Assembly: GCF_007829955.1 (NCBI RefSeq)
Contig: NZ_VIWX01000002.1
Span: forward strand, 806,001 to 870,000
Origin: Saccharopolyspora dendranthemae
Lineage (GTDB): Bacteria > Actinomycetota > Actinomycetes > Mycobacteriales > Pseudonocardiaceae
Reading direction: 5' to 3'
DNA: 64,000 nucleotides
The notes under the pieces are model-generated. The model was not told where the DNA came from and made no database searches. It was given only the letters and a program-made list of their open reading frames with translations. A program made the position numbers and the translations under genes. Shown here piece by piece: positions 53,756 to 62,317 of this stretch. Positions within the stretch are counted from its first letter, which is position 1, and each line of letters begins with the position of its first letter.

Positions 53756-54387
53756 GGCATCGGGGCGACCAGGACGTGCAGCGTTCGCGGCCCGTGGACG
53801 CCCTCGACCCGCTTGAGCTCGATGTCGCTGGTGGCCGACGGTCCGCTGATGAACGTCGTGGGCCGGACCGGGTCCAGCCGCGACATGGCGGCGGGGACGT
53901 CGTCGGCGACCTGGTTCTCGGCCACCACGCAGATGTGCACGTCCGGGACCAGGGTGACCGCGCGTCGGCCCTGTCCCGGACCGTGGTCGAGGACGATCGT
54001 GCCGGTCGAGGCGATGCCCACCGCAGCTGTGGTGATCACCGCGTCCACCTGCTCCAACGCCTCGGTGCCTGCTGCCGGGTCGACGAGCTCGAACTCCTCG
54101 CGCAGCGCCTCCGACCACGCCCGTGGTGCGCCGTCGGGGATCAGCAACCGCCGCGCCCCGGACGCGCGCGCCGTCGTGGCGATCGCCGAGGGGACGGCGT
54201 CGCCGGCCACCCTGTCCACAGTGGCCTTGTAGTCGGCGACCGCTTCGCAGAAAAGCCCCACCAGGTCGTCCGCCGGACGGGACGTGCGGTAGTCGCGGGG
54301 AACGGCCGACAGGGGCTGGCGCTCGGTGCCGCGCAGAGCCTCCCGCACGCGCCCCAGCACGGCCTCGCGAGCCGAATCCGCGCTCAT
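53752..54387 (-). CDS. lutC: Lactate utilization protein C (LUD domain)
   Basis: 211 residues with a LUD domain: 'VDAVITTAAVGIASTGTIVLD', 'LVPDVHICVVAENQ' and 'FISGPSATSDIELKRVEGVHGPR' (in part). It is a subunit of the LutABC iron-sulphur L-lactate dehydrogenase that feeds electrons to the respiratory chain. ATG 54387 follows GAGGAGG and overlaps the lutB stop (ATGA). Confidence 0.92.
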   Translation of the reverse strand: MSADSAREAVLGRVREALRGTERQPLSAVPRDYRTSRPADDLVGLFCEAVADYKATVDRVAGDAVPSAIATTARASGARRLLIPDGAPRAWSEALREEFELVDPAAGTEALEQVDAVITTAAVGIASTGTIVLDHGPGQGRRAVTLVPDVHICVVAENQVADDVPAAMSRLDPVRPTTFISGPSATSDIELKRVEGVHGPRTLHVLVAPMP

Positions 54388-55832
54388 TCCTTGCCTCCTC
54401 GGGTCCGCTCCCACCAGGACCGGAACGATTCCTGCGCCGGCGCCGGCGCATCGCGCGCGTCCGTCCACCGCGACAGCGGTGCCGGCAGGCGGCCGATCTT
54501 CCCCTTGCGGCCGATGACCTTCCGGCTCAGCGACGCCGCCTTCTGCGCCCACGCCAGGCGCTTCGCGTCACCCAAGACCCACGAGGCCACGCCCATCAGC
54601 GCGTCGAGCGGCTTGTCGCGAGCGCTCGAGTGCTCCTCGACGACGCGGGTGCGCAGGTGCACCAGCAGGTCCGGGATGTCGATGGCCACCGGGCACACGT
54701 CGTAGCACGCACCGCACAGCGAGGACGCGAAGGGAAGCGACTTGTCCACCTCGGACTCGGTCCCGCGCAGCTGCGGTGTCAGCACCGCGCCGATCGGACC
54801 CGGGTAGACCGAGCCGTAGGCGTGGCCACCGGTGCGCTCGTAGACCGGGCACACGTTCAAGCAGGCCGAGCAGCGGATGCAGCGCAGCGCCTGCCGCCCG
54901 ACCTCGTCGGCCAGCGCGTTGGTGCGCCCGTTGTCCAGCAGCACCACGTGGAAGTTCTGCGGGCCGTCGCCCGCCGCGACGCCGGTCCAGGTCGAGGTGT
55001 AGGGGTTCATCCGCTCACCGGTGCTCGACCGGGGGAGCAGCTGCAGGAAGACCTCGAGGTCCTGCCATGTCGGCACGATCTTCTCGATGCCCACCACGCT
55101 GATCAGCGTCTCGGGCAGCGTCAGGCACATCCGGCCGTTGCCCTCCGACTCGACGACCACCAGGGTGCCGCTGTCGGCGACCGCGAAGTTGGCGCCCGAG
55201 ACCGCCACCTTGGCGCGCAGGAACTTCTCCCGGAGGTGCTGGCGCGCGGCGTCGGCGAGCTGGGCCGGGTCGTCGGTCAGGTCCTCGGGGGCGGGGGTGC
55301 CGACCTTGCCCATCTCGTCGCGGAAGATCTCGCGGATCTCCGCGCGGTTGCGGTGGATCGCGGGCACCAGGATGTGGCTCGGGGTGTCGTCTCCCAGCTG
55401 GACGATCAACTCCGCCAGGTCGGTCTCCCAGGCGTCGATCCCGGCGTCCTCCAGAGCGCCGTTGAGGTCGATCTCCTGGGTGGCCATCGACTTGACCTTG
55501 ACCACCTCGCGCTCGCCGGTCTCCCGGACCAGCTCGGTGACGATCCGGTTGGCCTCGTCGGCATCACGAGCCCAGTGCACCGTGCCGCCGGCGTTGGTCA
55601 CCGCGGTCTCGAACTGCTCCAGGTAGGTGTCCAGGTGGGACAGCGCGTGCGCCTTGATCGCCGCGCCGGACTCGCGAAGCTGCGGCCAGTCGTCGAGCTC
55701 GTCGACGACCTCGGCTCGCTTGTGGCGGATCGTGGTGGTGGCGTTGGCGAGGTTGTGCCGCAGCTGCGCATTCGCGAGTTCGCGCTTGGCCGCGTGCGGG
55801 AACGACGGCATTCCCAGGTGCGTGGCACTCAC
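54384..55832 (-). CDS. lutB: Lactate utilization protein B (iron-sulphur)
   Basis: 482 residues. An N-terminal LUD domain (about 70-290) is followed by two 4Fe-4S motifs, 'CIRCSACLNVCP' (about 313) and 'CGACYDVCP' (about 364), and a C-terminal DUF3390-like tail. It carries electrons in lactate oxidation to pyruvate. GTG 55832 follows GAAGGAGAG and overlaps the lutA stop by 4 bp; the longer frame to 56441 is lutA antisense noise. Confidence 0.92.
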   Translation of the reverse strand: MSATHLGMPSFPHAAKRELANAQLRHNLANATTTIRHKRAEVVDELDDWPQLRESGAAIKAHALSHLDTYLEQFETAVTNAGGTVHWARDADEANRIVTELVRETGEREVVKVKSMATQEIDLNGALEDAGIDAWETDLAELIVQLGDDTPSHILVPAIHRNRAEIREIFRDEMGKVGTPAPEDLTDDPAQLADAARQHLREKFLRAKVAVSGANFAVADSGTLVVVESEGNGRMCLTLPETLISVVGIEKIVPTWQDLEVFLQLLPRSSTGERMNPYTSTWTGVAAGDGPQNFHVVLLDNGRTNALADEVGRQALRCIRCSACLNVCPVYERTGGHAYGSVYPGPIGAVLTPQLRGTESEVDKSLPFASSLCGACYDVCPVAIDIPDLLVHLRTRVVEEHSSARDKPLDALMGVASWVLGDAKRLAWAQKAASLSRKVIGRKGKIGRLPAPLSRWTDARDAPAPAQESFRSWWERTRGGKE

Positions 55833-56560
55833 AGCTCTCCTTCCGTCGAAGCCAGGATCTCGGCCAGGTGCAAGACCTTGACCCCGGACCGCTCGCGGGA
55901 CAGCAGCCCGCCGATGTGCATCAGGCACGAGGCGTCCCCGGCGCACAGCACCTCCGCGCCGGTGTCGCGCACGTGCCGCGCCTTGTCGGAACCCATCGCC
56001 ACCGACACGTCGGGGTTCTTCAGCGCGAACGTGCCGCCGAAGCCGCAGCACTGCTCGGCTTCGGGCAACTCCGCGAGTTCCAGCGATCGCACCGCGCGCA
56101 GCAGGCGCAGCGGCCGGTCGCCGACCCGCAGTAGCCGAGCCGAGTGGCAGGTCGGGTGGTAGGTGACCCGGTGCGGGAAGTAGGCGCCGACGTCGGTCAC
56201 GCCCATGACGTCGACGAGGAACTCCGAGAGCTCGTGGACCTTCGGTGCGGTGTGATCCACAGCGCGGCTGAGGGCGCGGTCCCCTTCGGCGACCAGCGAG
56301 TGCTGGTGGCGGACCGAGGCGACGCACGAGCCCGACGGCGCCACGATCGCGTCGTAGCCGTCGAAGGCCTCCACGAAGGTGCGCACCGAGGACTTCGCCT
56401 GCTTCCGGTAGCCGGTGTTGGTGTGCATCTGCCCGCAGCACGTCTGAGCAGCGGGGAAGTCCACGTCGCAGCCGAGTCGTTCCAGGACCTGCAGGGTCGC
56501 CTTCGGGGCTTCGGGGAACATCGTGTCCCCCAGGCAGGTCGCGAACAGTGCCACCTTCAT
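55829..56560 (-). CDS. lutA: Lactate utilization protein A (CCG domain)
   Basis: 243 residues with two CCG domains: 'TCLGDTMFPEA', 'QTCCGQMHTNTGY', 'THHPTC'-like 'TYHPTCHSARLL' and 'EQCCGFGGTFALKNPDVS'. The cysteines bind an iron-sulphur cluster and, with LutB and LutC, form the lactate dehydrogenase. First gene of the lut operon; an LldR-like palindrome lies 88 bp upstream. Confidence 0.93.
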   Translation of the reverse strand: MKVALFATCLGDTMFPEAPKATLQVLERLGCDVDFPAAQTCCGQMHTNTGYRKQAKSSVRTFVEAFDGYDAIVAPSGSCVASVRHQHSLVAEGDRALSRAVDHTAPKVHELSEFLVDVMGVTDVGAYFPHRVTYHPTCHSARLLRVGDRPLRLLRAVRSLELAELPEAEQCCGFGGTFALKNPDVSVAMGSDKARHVRDTGAEVLCAGDASCLMHIGGLLSRERSGVKVLHLAEILASTEGEL

Positions 56561-56647
56561 GAACGCATCACCGGTTCCTCCTCCGTTCGCGGCTCGCGAG
56601 CATCTTCGCGCACTGCGCGCCGCGACACCGGACGTTGCGGACCATTG

Positions 56648-56662
56648 TATGGTCGGACCATA
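56648..56662. promoter_or_regulatory. LldR/FadR-type operator (TATGGTCGGACCATA)
   Basis: A perfect 15-bp palindrome whose core TGGTCGGACCA fits TNGTNNNACNA, the known LldR/FadR-family consensus. It overlaps a minus-strand TACAAT -10-like box (56649-56644) in front of lutA. No lactate regulator gene is in the window. Confidence 0.7.
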
Positions 56663-56734
56663 ACAGGGCGGAGGGGCGCACCCGAGGATCGGTTCGCCCG
56701 GCGGTGCGAGGGGCGGAGCCGCTCGCCGTCCGGT

Positions 56735-57535
56735 TCAGCGGACCACCGCGCGGGATTGGGGCGAGACCGCGAGGTCGGCGGCGATGCGTCGCGTGGTCTC
56801 CAGCAGCGGCGGCAGCAGGTCCTCGCGGGCGGCTTCGCCGGTGGTCCTGGTGGCGTGCGAGGAGATGTTGGCGGCCGCCACGACCCGGTCGTAGCGGTCG
56901 CGCACCGGTGCCGCGATCGAGCGAAGTCCCACCTCGAGCTCCTGATCGACCAGCGCCCAGCCCTGCTCCCGGACGCGGGCGAGCTCCTCGACCAGCTCGG
57001 CCCGCGAGGTGATGGTGTGCGGGCCCAGCGGTGCGAGGTCGATCTGGTCCAGGTGGGCGCTGAGCTTGTCCTCGGGCAGATCGGCCAGCATCACCCGGCC
57101 CATCGACGTCGCGTAGGCGGGGAAACGGGTGCCGATGTTGATCGAGACGGCCATGATCCGCGAGGTGGGAACGCGGGCGACGTAGACGATGTCGGTGCCG
57201 TCGAGCACCGACACCGACGCCGATTCGTGCACCTCGGAGACCAGCTTCTCCAGGTGGGGCTGCGCGATCTCCGGCAGCGACACGCTCGAGAGGTAGGCGA
57301 ACCCGAGCTCCAGCACGCGCGGGGTCAGCGCGAACACCCGGCCGTCGGTCCACACGTAACCCAGGTGCACGAGCGTGTGCAGGAACCGGCGCGCCGCCGC
57401 GCGCGACAACTCGGTCGCGCGCGCGACTTCCGAGAGGGTCATCTCCGGGTTGGCCTCGTTGAACGCGCGGATCACCAGCAGCCCGCGCGCCAGCGACTGC
57501 ACGTGGCCGGTGCCGTTGTCGGACTCGGAGTCCAT
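56735..57535 (-). CDS. pcaR: IclR-family regulator of the protocatechuate branch
   Basis: 266 residues. N-terminal winged helix 'VQSLARGLLVIRAFNEANPEM', 'LSEVARATELSRAAARRFLHTL' (each in part) and the IclR effector domain 'RIMAVSINIGTRFPAYATSMGR' (in part), typical of PcaR/PcaU/PobR. ATG 57535 starts it. Codirectional with and 126 bp after pcaC. Expected to respond to protocatechuate or beta-ketoadipate and bind the dyad at 63156-63183. Confidence 0.88.
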   Translation of the reverse strand: MDSESDNGTGHVQSLARGLLVIRAFNEANPEMTLSEVARATELSRAAARRFLHTLVHLGYVWTDGRVFALTPRVLELGFAYLSSVSLPEIAQPHLEKLVSEVHESASVSVLDGTDIVYVARVPTSRIMAVSINIGTRFPAYATSMGRVMLADLPEDKLSAHLDQIDLAPLGPHTITSRAELVEELARVREQGWALVDQELEVGLRSIAAPVRDRYDRVVAAANISSHATRTTGEAAREDLLPPLLETTRRIAADLAVSPQSRAVVR

Positions 57536-57661
57536 CGATGATCCCCTCGTCGGCGGTGTCGCCCTGCGTCAGGAGCCGTTCCAGTATGCGGTGGTGGCCC
57601 CCGTTCCAGGTACAGCGCTCGGCTGGAACCGCGGTGCAGCACGATCGTTCGGGCGAGGAGC

Positions 57662-58045
57662 CTACTCCGTTCGCTCGTCGGCGAGGATCGCATTGGCGAT
57701 CCCGAACGCCGTGTTGGCGCGGGGCACGCCCGCGTAGATCGCCACGTGCATCAGCACTTCCTTGATGCGTTCCGGTTCCAGTCCGTTGCGGCGGGCGGCG
57801 CGCACGTGCATCGCGAACTCGTCCTCGCACCCGGTGGCGGCCAAGATCGCCAGCGTCAGCATGCTGCGCGTCGGCCGGTCCACGCCGTCGCCGGTCCACA
57901 CCTCGCCCCACGCGTAGCGGGTGATGAAGTCCTGGAAGTCCGCGGTGAACTCGGTCTTGCGCTCGTTGGCGCGGTCCACGTGGGCATCGCCGAGAACGGC
58001 GCGGCGCACCCGCATTCCCGCGTCGTGAGGGGTGTCGTCGCTCAT
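57662..58045 (-). CDS. pcaC: 4-Carboxymuconolactone decarboxylase
   Basis: 127 residues of the CMD/AhpD-like fold: 'GMRVRRAVLGDAHVDR', 'RSMLTLAILAATGCEDEFAMHV' (in part), 'IKEVLMHVAIYAGVPRANTAF'. It converts gamma-carboxymuconolactone to beta-ketoadipate enol-lactone. ATG 58045 follows GGAGGAG and overlaps the pcaD stop (ATGA). In many actinobacteria pcaD and pcaC are fused as pcaL; here they are separate. Confidence 0.92.
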   Translation of the reverse strand: MSDDTPHDAGMRVRRAVLGDAHVDRANERKTEFTADFQDFITRYAWGEVWTGDGVDRPTRSMLTLAILAATGCEDEFAMHVRAARRNGLEPERIKEVLMHVAIYAGVPRANTAFGIANAILADERTE

Positions 58046-58812
58046 GCGGCTCCTCCGAAGTGCTCCAGCAGGAGCTCGTTGACCGCGTCCGGCTGCTCCG
58101 CGTTGGCCAGGTGCGCGGCCGGGGAGAGGACCTCCACGCGCGCGCTTCTCACTCCCTCGGCGATGCGCTCCGCGTGCGACGGGGGCGTGGCGGGGTCCTC
58201 GGCACCGGCGATCACCAGGGTGGGAGCGGTGATCCCGGGAAGACCGCCGAGCACGTCCATCCCGGCGATCGCCTCGCAGCACGCCGCGTACCCCTCGGCG
58301 TCCGCCTTGACGATCATGTCCTCGAACTTCGCCCGGATGTCGGGGCGCTCCGCAGCGGCCGGGGTGAACCAGCGGGGCAGGGAGGGTTCGACCATCGCCG
58401 CCATCCCGTTGGCGCGCACCTTCGCCGCGCGCTCGAGCCAGGGGGTGCTGCCCAGGTCGGCGGAGGTGCAGATCAGCGCCAGCCGGTCGATGCGCTCCGG
58501 CGCGCGCTCCGCCAGCCACATCCCGGTCATGCCGCCCAGCGACACCCCGGCGAAGTGGGCCTTCTCGATGCCCAGCCGGTCCAGCAGCTCCAGCACGTCG
58601 CCGCCGAGCTGGTCCAGCGCGTACGGGCCGGGTTCGGTGCCGGTGCCGCCGTGCCCGCGCTGGTCGTAGCGCAGCACGCGGAACCTCTCGGACAGCGCGG
58701 GCACCTGCTCGTCCCACAGGCGCAGGTCGGTGCCCAGCGAGTTGGACAGCACCACGACCGGGGCCCCGTCGGGTCCGGTCAGTTCGTGGTCGACGTTCAC
58801 CGCTTCTCCCAT
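58042..58812 (-). CDS. pcaD: 3-Oxoadipate enol-lactonase
   Basis: A 256-residue alpha/beta hydrolase: 'LSNSLGTDLRLWDEQVPAL', 'LRYDQRGHGGT', nucleophile elbow 'FAGVSLGGMTGMWLA', and a C-terminal His in 'AAHLANAEQP'. It opens the enol-lactone to beta-ketoadipate. It overlaps pcaB by 16 bp and pcaC by 4 bp. Confidence 0.93.
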   Translation of the reverse strand: MGEAVNVDHELTGPDGAPVVVLSNSLGTDLRLWDEQVPALSERFRVLRYDQRGHGGTGTEPGPYALDQLGGDVLELLDRLGIEKAHFAGVSLGGMTGMWLAERAPERIDRLALICTSADLGSTPWLERAAKVRANGMAAMVEPSLPRWFTPAAAERPDIRAKFEDMIVKADAEGYAACCEAIAGMDVLGGLPGITAPTLVIAGAEDPATPPSHAERIAEGVRSARVEVLSPAAHLANAEQPDAVNELLLEHFGGAA

Positions 58813-60152
58813 CTGGTGTGCGATTCCAGCGCTCGATCGATGAAAACCGATGCGGCGCCGAGGTAATCCGCGGGCGAGGTCGCCGCGATGATCTCGTCCT
58901 CGGTGAGCACGTCCCGGACCCTCGGTTCGGCGAGCAGCTCCGCGCGCAGCGAGCTACCGCGCTCGACGGTGCGGCGGCACAGCTCAGCGACCAGGTCCTG
59001 GGCCTCGGTCCGTCCGAGCGCGTCGGAGAGGTGGCCCGCGACGTTCTCGGCGAGCACCAGACCGCGGGTGAGCTCGAGGTTGGCGGCCATGCGGTCCGGG
59101 TGGACGCGGAGGTCCGCCAGCAGTTCCCGGGTGCGGTGGGCAGCGGCGGCGGTCAGCCGCAGCAGCTCGACGAGCGGTTCCCACTCCGACTGCCACGCGC
59201 CTGCCGCGCGCTCGTAGGCCTGCGGCATCGCCGAGAGCAGCGTCGCCACCAAGCCCGGCGCCCGCCGGGTCGCGGCGCTGATCAGCACCGATGTTGCGGG
59301 GTTCTGCTTGTGCGGCATGGCCGACGAGCCGCCGGGCTTGCCCTCGGAGAGCTCGCCGACCTCGGTCTGGGCGTGCAGCTCGACGTCCAGCGCGATCTTG
59401 CCCATCGCGCCGGAGGCCGTGCCCAGCGCGCCGGCGAGTTCGGCGATCCGGGTGCGATCGGTGTGCCAGGGGAGCACGGGTTCGGCGAGTCGCAGCCGCG
59501 CGGCGAGATCACCCAGCACCTCGGGCCCGCTCGGGCCCAGCGACGCGAGGGTGCCTGCCGCGCCGCCGAACTGCACGGCCAGCGGGACCCGGCGCAGCGT
59601 GGCGATCGCCTCGTCCAGCGCGGTCAGCCATCCCGCGCAGCGCAGGCCGAAGGTCGTCGGGAGCGCCTGCTGCAGCAGGGACCTGGCCACGAGCGGCGTG
59701 TCGCGGTGCTCGTCTGCCAGCCGCGCGCACTCGCCGGCCGCGGCCCGAAGATCGGCCAGGACCAGCTCCAGCACGTCGCGGGTGATCAGCGCGGCCGCTG
59801 TGTCGAGGACGTCCTGGCTGGTCGCGCCCCGGTGCACGTGTGGCCGCGAACCCGGGCCGACCGACGCGGTGAGGTCCTTGACCAGCGCGATCACCGGTGT
59901 CGCCGAGGCCACCGCCCGCTCACCGAGGAAAGCGGAGTCGAACTCCTCGGCCCGGCAGTGCGCGGCGATGTCCGCGGCGGCTTCGGCGGGCACGATCCCG
60001 GCGCTCGCCTGGGCGGCGGCCAGCGCCGACTCGAAGTCCAGCATCGCCTGCAACCACGCGTCGTCGCTGGTGCGCGCCGTGGCCTCCGGGGTGCTGAACA
60101 TCGCGCGGAACAAGCCGGCCTCCCTCGATCCTGTGTGGACTCGCGGCACCAT
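58797..60152 (-). CDS. pcaB: 3-Carboxy-cis,cis-muconate cycloisomerase
   Basis: A 451-residue fumarase/aspartase-superfamily enzyme: 'HRGATSQDVLDTA' and the signature 'GKPGGSSAMPHKQNPATS' are intact. It cyclises carboxymuconate to the gamma-lactone. Start ATG 60152 overlaps the pcaG stop by 1 bp (TGATG). Confidence 0.94.
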   Translation of the reverse strand: MVPRVHTGSREAGLFRAMFSTPEATARTSDDAWLQAMLDFESALAAAQASAGIVPAEAAADIAAHCRAEEFDSAFLGERAVASATPVIALVKDLTASVGPGSRPHVHRGATSQDVLDTAAALITRDVLELVLADLRAAAGECARLADEHRDTPLVARSLLQQALPTTFGLRCAGWLTALDEAIATLRRVPLAVQFGGAAGTLASLGPSGPEVLGDLAARLRLAEPVLPWHTDRTRIAELAGALGTASGAMGKIALDVELHAQTEVGELSEGKPGGSSAMPHKQNPATSVLISAATRRAPGLVATLLSAMPQAYERAAGAWQSEWEPLVELLRLTAAAAHRTRELLADLRVHPDRMAANLELTRGLVLAENVAGHLSDALGRTEAQDLVAELCRRTVERGSSLRAELLAEPRVRDVLTEDEIIAATSPADYLGAASVFIDRALESHTRWEKR

Positions 60153-60712
60153 CAGACCGCGAAGAACACCGTTTCGCCATCGCCCTGCAGGCGGATGTCG
60201 AATCGCAGGCCCTCGGCATCGCGGGTGCCGAGCACGGTGTCCCGGCGCGCGGAGGGCACCCGGGAGAGGACGGGGTCGCCGGCGTTGGCCTGCTCGTCGG
60301 GGAAGTACACGCGGGTGACCACCCGGTTGAGCATGCCGCGCGCGAGCACGGTCACGTCGATGTGCGGTGCTTCGGTCTCGCCGGACGGGGTGGGCAGCGT
60401 TCCGGGTTTGACCGTGCGGAACCAGAACCGGCCTTCGGCGTCGGTGGGGCAGCGGCCGAATCCCTGCCAGCCGGAGGATTCCGGGCGCGGATCGGCGGAG
60501 TGGTCGAAGCGGCCCCGCTCGTCGGCCTGCCAGATCTCGATCACGCCGTCGGGCACGGGATCACCGGCGCCGTCGCGCAGAACGCCGTGCAGCACGAACG
60601 CGCCCTCGCGGCCGGCGGGAACGAGTTCGGGCCCGTCGTCCCACAGCATGCCGCCGGGCAGCGCGAAGAAGGGTCCGACCGTCTGGGACGGGGTGGTGGC
60701 GGGTTCGGCCAT
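60152..60712 (-). CDS. pcaG: Protocatechuate 3,4-dioxygenase alpha subunit
   Basis: 186 residues: 'TPSQTVGPFFALPGG', 'GVIEIWQADERGRFDH', 'GRCPTDAEGRFWFRTVKPG' and 'APHIDVTVLARGML'. The alpha chain lacks the full iron-ligand set (the 'HIDV' replaces HIHF), as expected. ATG 60712; the longer frame to 61276 is rejected because it overlaps pcaH. 1-bp overlaps with pcaH and pcaB couple translation. Confidence 0.94.
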   Translation of the reverse strand: MAEPATTPSQTVGPFFALPGGMLWDDGPELVPAGREGAFVLHGVLRDGAGDPVPDGVIEIWQADERGRFDHSADPRPESSGWQGFGRCPTDAEGRFWFRTVKPGTLPTPSGETEAPHIDVTVLARGMLNRVVTRVYFPDEQANAGDPVLSRVPSARRDTVLGTRDAEGLRFDIRLQGDGETVFFAV

Positions 60713-61464
60713 CAGTCGTCGTCCTCCTCTTCCTCGTCCTCGAACACGGTGGCCTGGGGGCCGCGCAGCACGATGTCCCACTTGAAGCTCAACGCCCACT
60801 CGGGAACGGTCGAGTCGAGGTCGAACCGCGAGACCATGCGGTCGCGGGCCTGCTCGTCGCGCACCGAGTTGAAGATCGGGTCCTGGTAGAACAGCGGATC
60901 GCCGGGGAAGTACATCTGGGTGATCAGCCGCTGGGTGAACGCCTGCCCGAACAGGGAGAAGTGGATGTGCGCGGGCCGCCACGCGTTGTCGTGGTTGCGC
61001 CACGGGTACGCGCCCGGCTTGATGGTGACGAACCCGTAGTTGCCCTCGGAGTCGGTCATGCAGCGGCCGGTCCCGGAGAAGTTCGGGTCCAGCGGGGCCG
61101 GATGCCGGTCGCCCTGGTGCAGGTAGCGCCCGGCCGCGTTGGCCTGCCAGATCTCCACCAGGGTGTTCGGGATCGGCGTCCCGCCCGAGTCCAGGACCTT
61201 GCCGCTCACGATGATCCGCTCGCCCAGCGGCTCGCCGTCGTGCTGGGCGGTGAGATCGTCGTCGTGCTCGCCGCACCGGTCCTCGCCCAGCAGCGGACCG
61301 GTCACCTCGGTCAGGTGCTGCGGCAGATACTGCAGCGGCTGCTTCGGGTGCCGCAGCGCCGACGAGCGGTATTCGGCGGAGTCCAGCGGCGGGTGCGAGG
61401 CGTTGTCGGGCGCGTAGTCCGGCAGGATGAGACCGGACTCGGACCGGGTCTCATGAACGGTCAT
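60712..61464 (-). CDS. pcaH: Protocatechuate 3,4-dioxygenase beta subunit
   Basis: A 250-residue catalytic, non-heme Fe(III) subunit. Iron ligands visible: Tyr in 'NAAGRYLHQGDRH', Tyr in 'KPGAYPWRNHDNAWRPAHIHF' (in part) and the two His of AHIHF. It cleaves protocatechuate intradiol to 3-carboxy-cis,cis-muconate. An acidic tail (EDEEEEDDD) ends the chain. ATG 61464. Confidence 0.95.
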   Translation of the reverse strand: MTVHETRSESGLILPDYAPDNASHPPLDSAEYRSSALRHPKQPLQYLPQHLTEVTGPLLGEDRCGEHDDDLTAQHDGEPLGERIIVSGKVLDSGGTPIPNTLVEIWQANAAGRYLHQGDRHPAPLDPNFSGTGRCMTDSEGNYGFVTIKPGAYPWRNHDNAWRPAHIHFSLFGQAFTQRLITQMYFPGDPLFYQDPIFNSVRDEQARDRMVSRFDLDSTVPEWALSFKWDIVLRGPQATVFEDEEEEDDD

Positions 61465-61561
61465 GGGAGGGCTCCTCGGGCGGCTCTGCCAGTGGCTCGT
61501 GCGGTGTTCCGGTGTGGCGGAATCGGGACGGGGACGAGGTGTCCGCGACGCTCGCCACGCT

Positions 61562-62317
61562 TCAGACCGTAGCTTTCAGCGCCCGGAGGACTTCCAGCTC
61601 CTTCTCACTGGGCGGATCCTGCCTCCCGAGATCGTCGGCGATCTTGAGCTCCCAGCCGACGGCCTCGCGGGCCTGTTCGACGGTGGAGCCGGGGCTGAGC
61701 TCGGTGAGCGTCAGCTCGCAGGTCTCCGGATCCGGGCGCAGCACGCCGAGGTCGGTGATGACCTTGACCGGGCCGCGTCCGCGCAGGCCCAGCTCGTCGC
61801 GGTCGCCCTTGCCGGTGCCGTAACCCAGCGAGGTCACGAAGTCGACGCGGTCGACGAAGCTGCGGGGGCTCATCCGCATCACGATCAGCACCTCGCGGCA
61901 CGAGGCCGCGATCTCCGGGGCACCGCCCGCTCCCGGCAGCCGGACCTTGGGGTTGCGGTAGTCGCCGCCGATGACGGTGGTGTTGATGTTGCCGAAGCGG
62001 TCGACCTGCGCCCCGCCGAGGAAACCGATGTCGATGCGGCCGGGCTGCAGCCAGTAGTTGAAGATCTCCGGGACGCTGACCACCGAGTCAGCGGTGTCGG
62101 CCAGCACGCCGTCGCCGATGGACAGCGGCAGCCGGTCCGGTTTGGCGCCGAGTGTTCCGGACTCGTAGATCAGCACCAGGTCCGGCGCGTGCGTCCGGCG
62201 GGCGAGGTTGGCCGCGGTGCTGGGCAGGCCGATGCCCACGAAGCACTTCGCCTCGTTCTCCAGCGACCGGGCGGCACCGACGGTCATCATCTCGTCGGAG
62301 GTGAACTCCTGGCTCAT
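61562..62317 (-). CDS. pcaJ: 3-Oxoacid (beta-ketoadipate) CoA-transferase subunit B
   Basis: 251 residues of the family I CoA-transferase beta type: 'CFVGIGLPSTAANLARRTH', 'LIYESGTLGAKP' (catalytic Glu), 'GFLGGAQVDRFGNIN' and 'LPGAGGAPEIA'. ATG 62317 follows GAGGAG and overlaps the pcaI stop (ATGA). 97 bp separate it from pcaH. Confidence 0.92.
   Translation of the reverse strand: MSQEFTSDEMMTVGAARSLENEAKCFVGIGLPSTAANLARRTHAPDLVLIYESGTLGAKPDRLPLSIGDGVLADTADSVVSVPEIFNYWLQPGRIDIGFLGGAQVDRFGNINTTVIGGDYRNPKVRLPGAGGAPEIAASCREVLIVMRMSPRSFVDRVDFVTSLGYGTGKGDRDELGLRGRGPVKVITDLGVLRPDPETCELTLTELSPGSTVEQAREAVGWELKIADDLGRQDPPSEKELEVLRALKATV

Noticed and set aside
60713..61276. 374-codon reading of pcaG
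   Set aside because: The extra part is an out-of-frame copy of pcaH; the PcaG family starts at MAEPATTPSQ.
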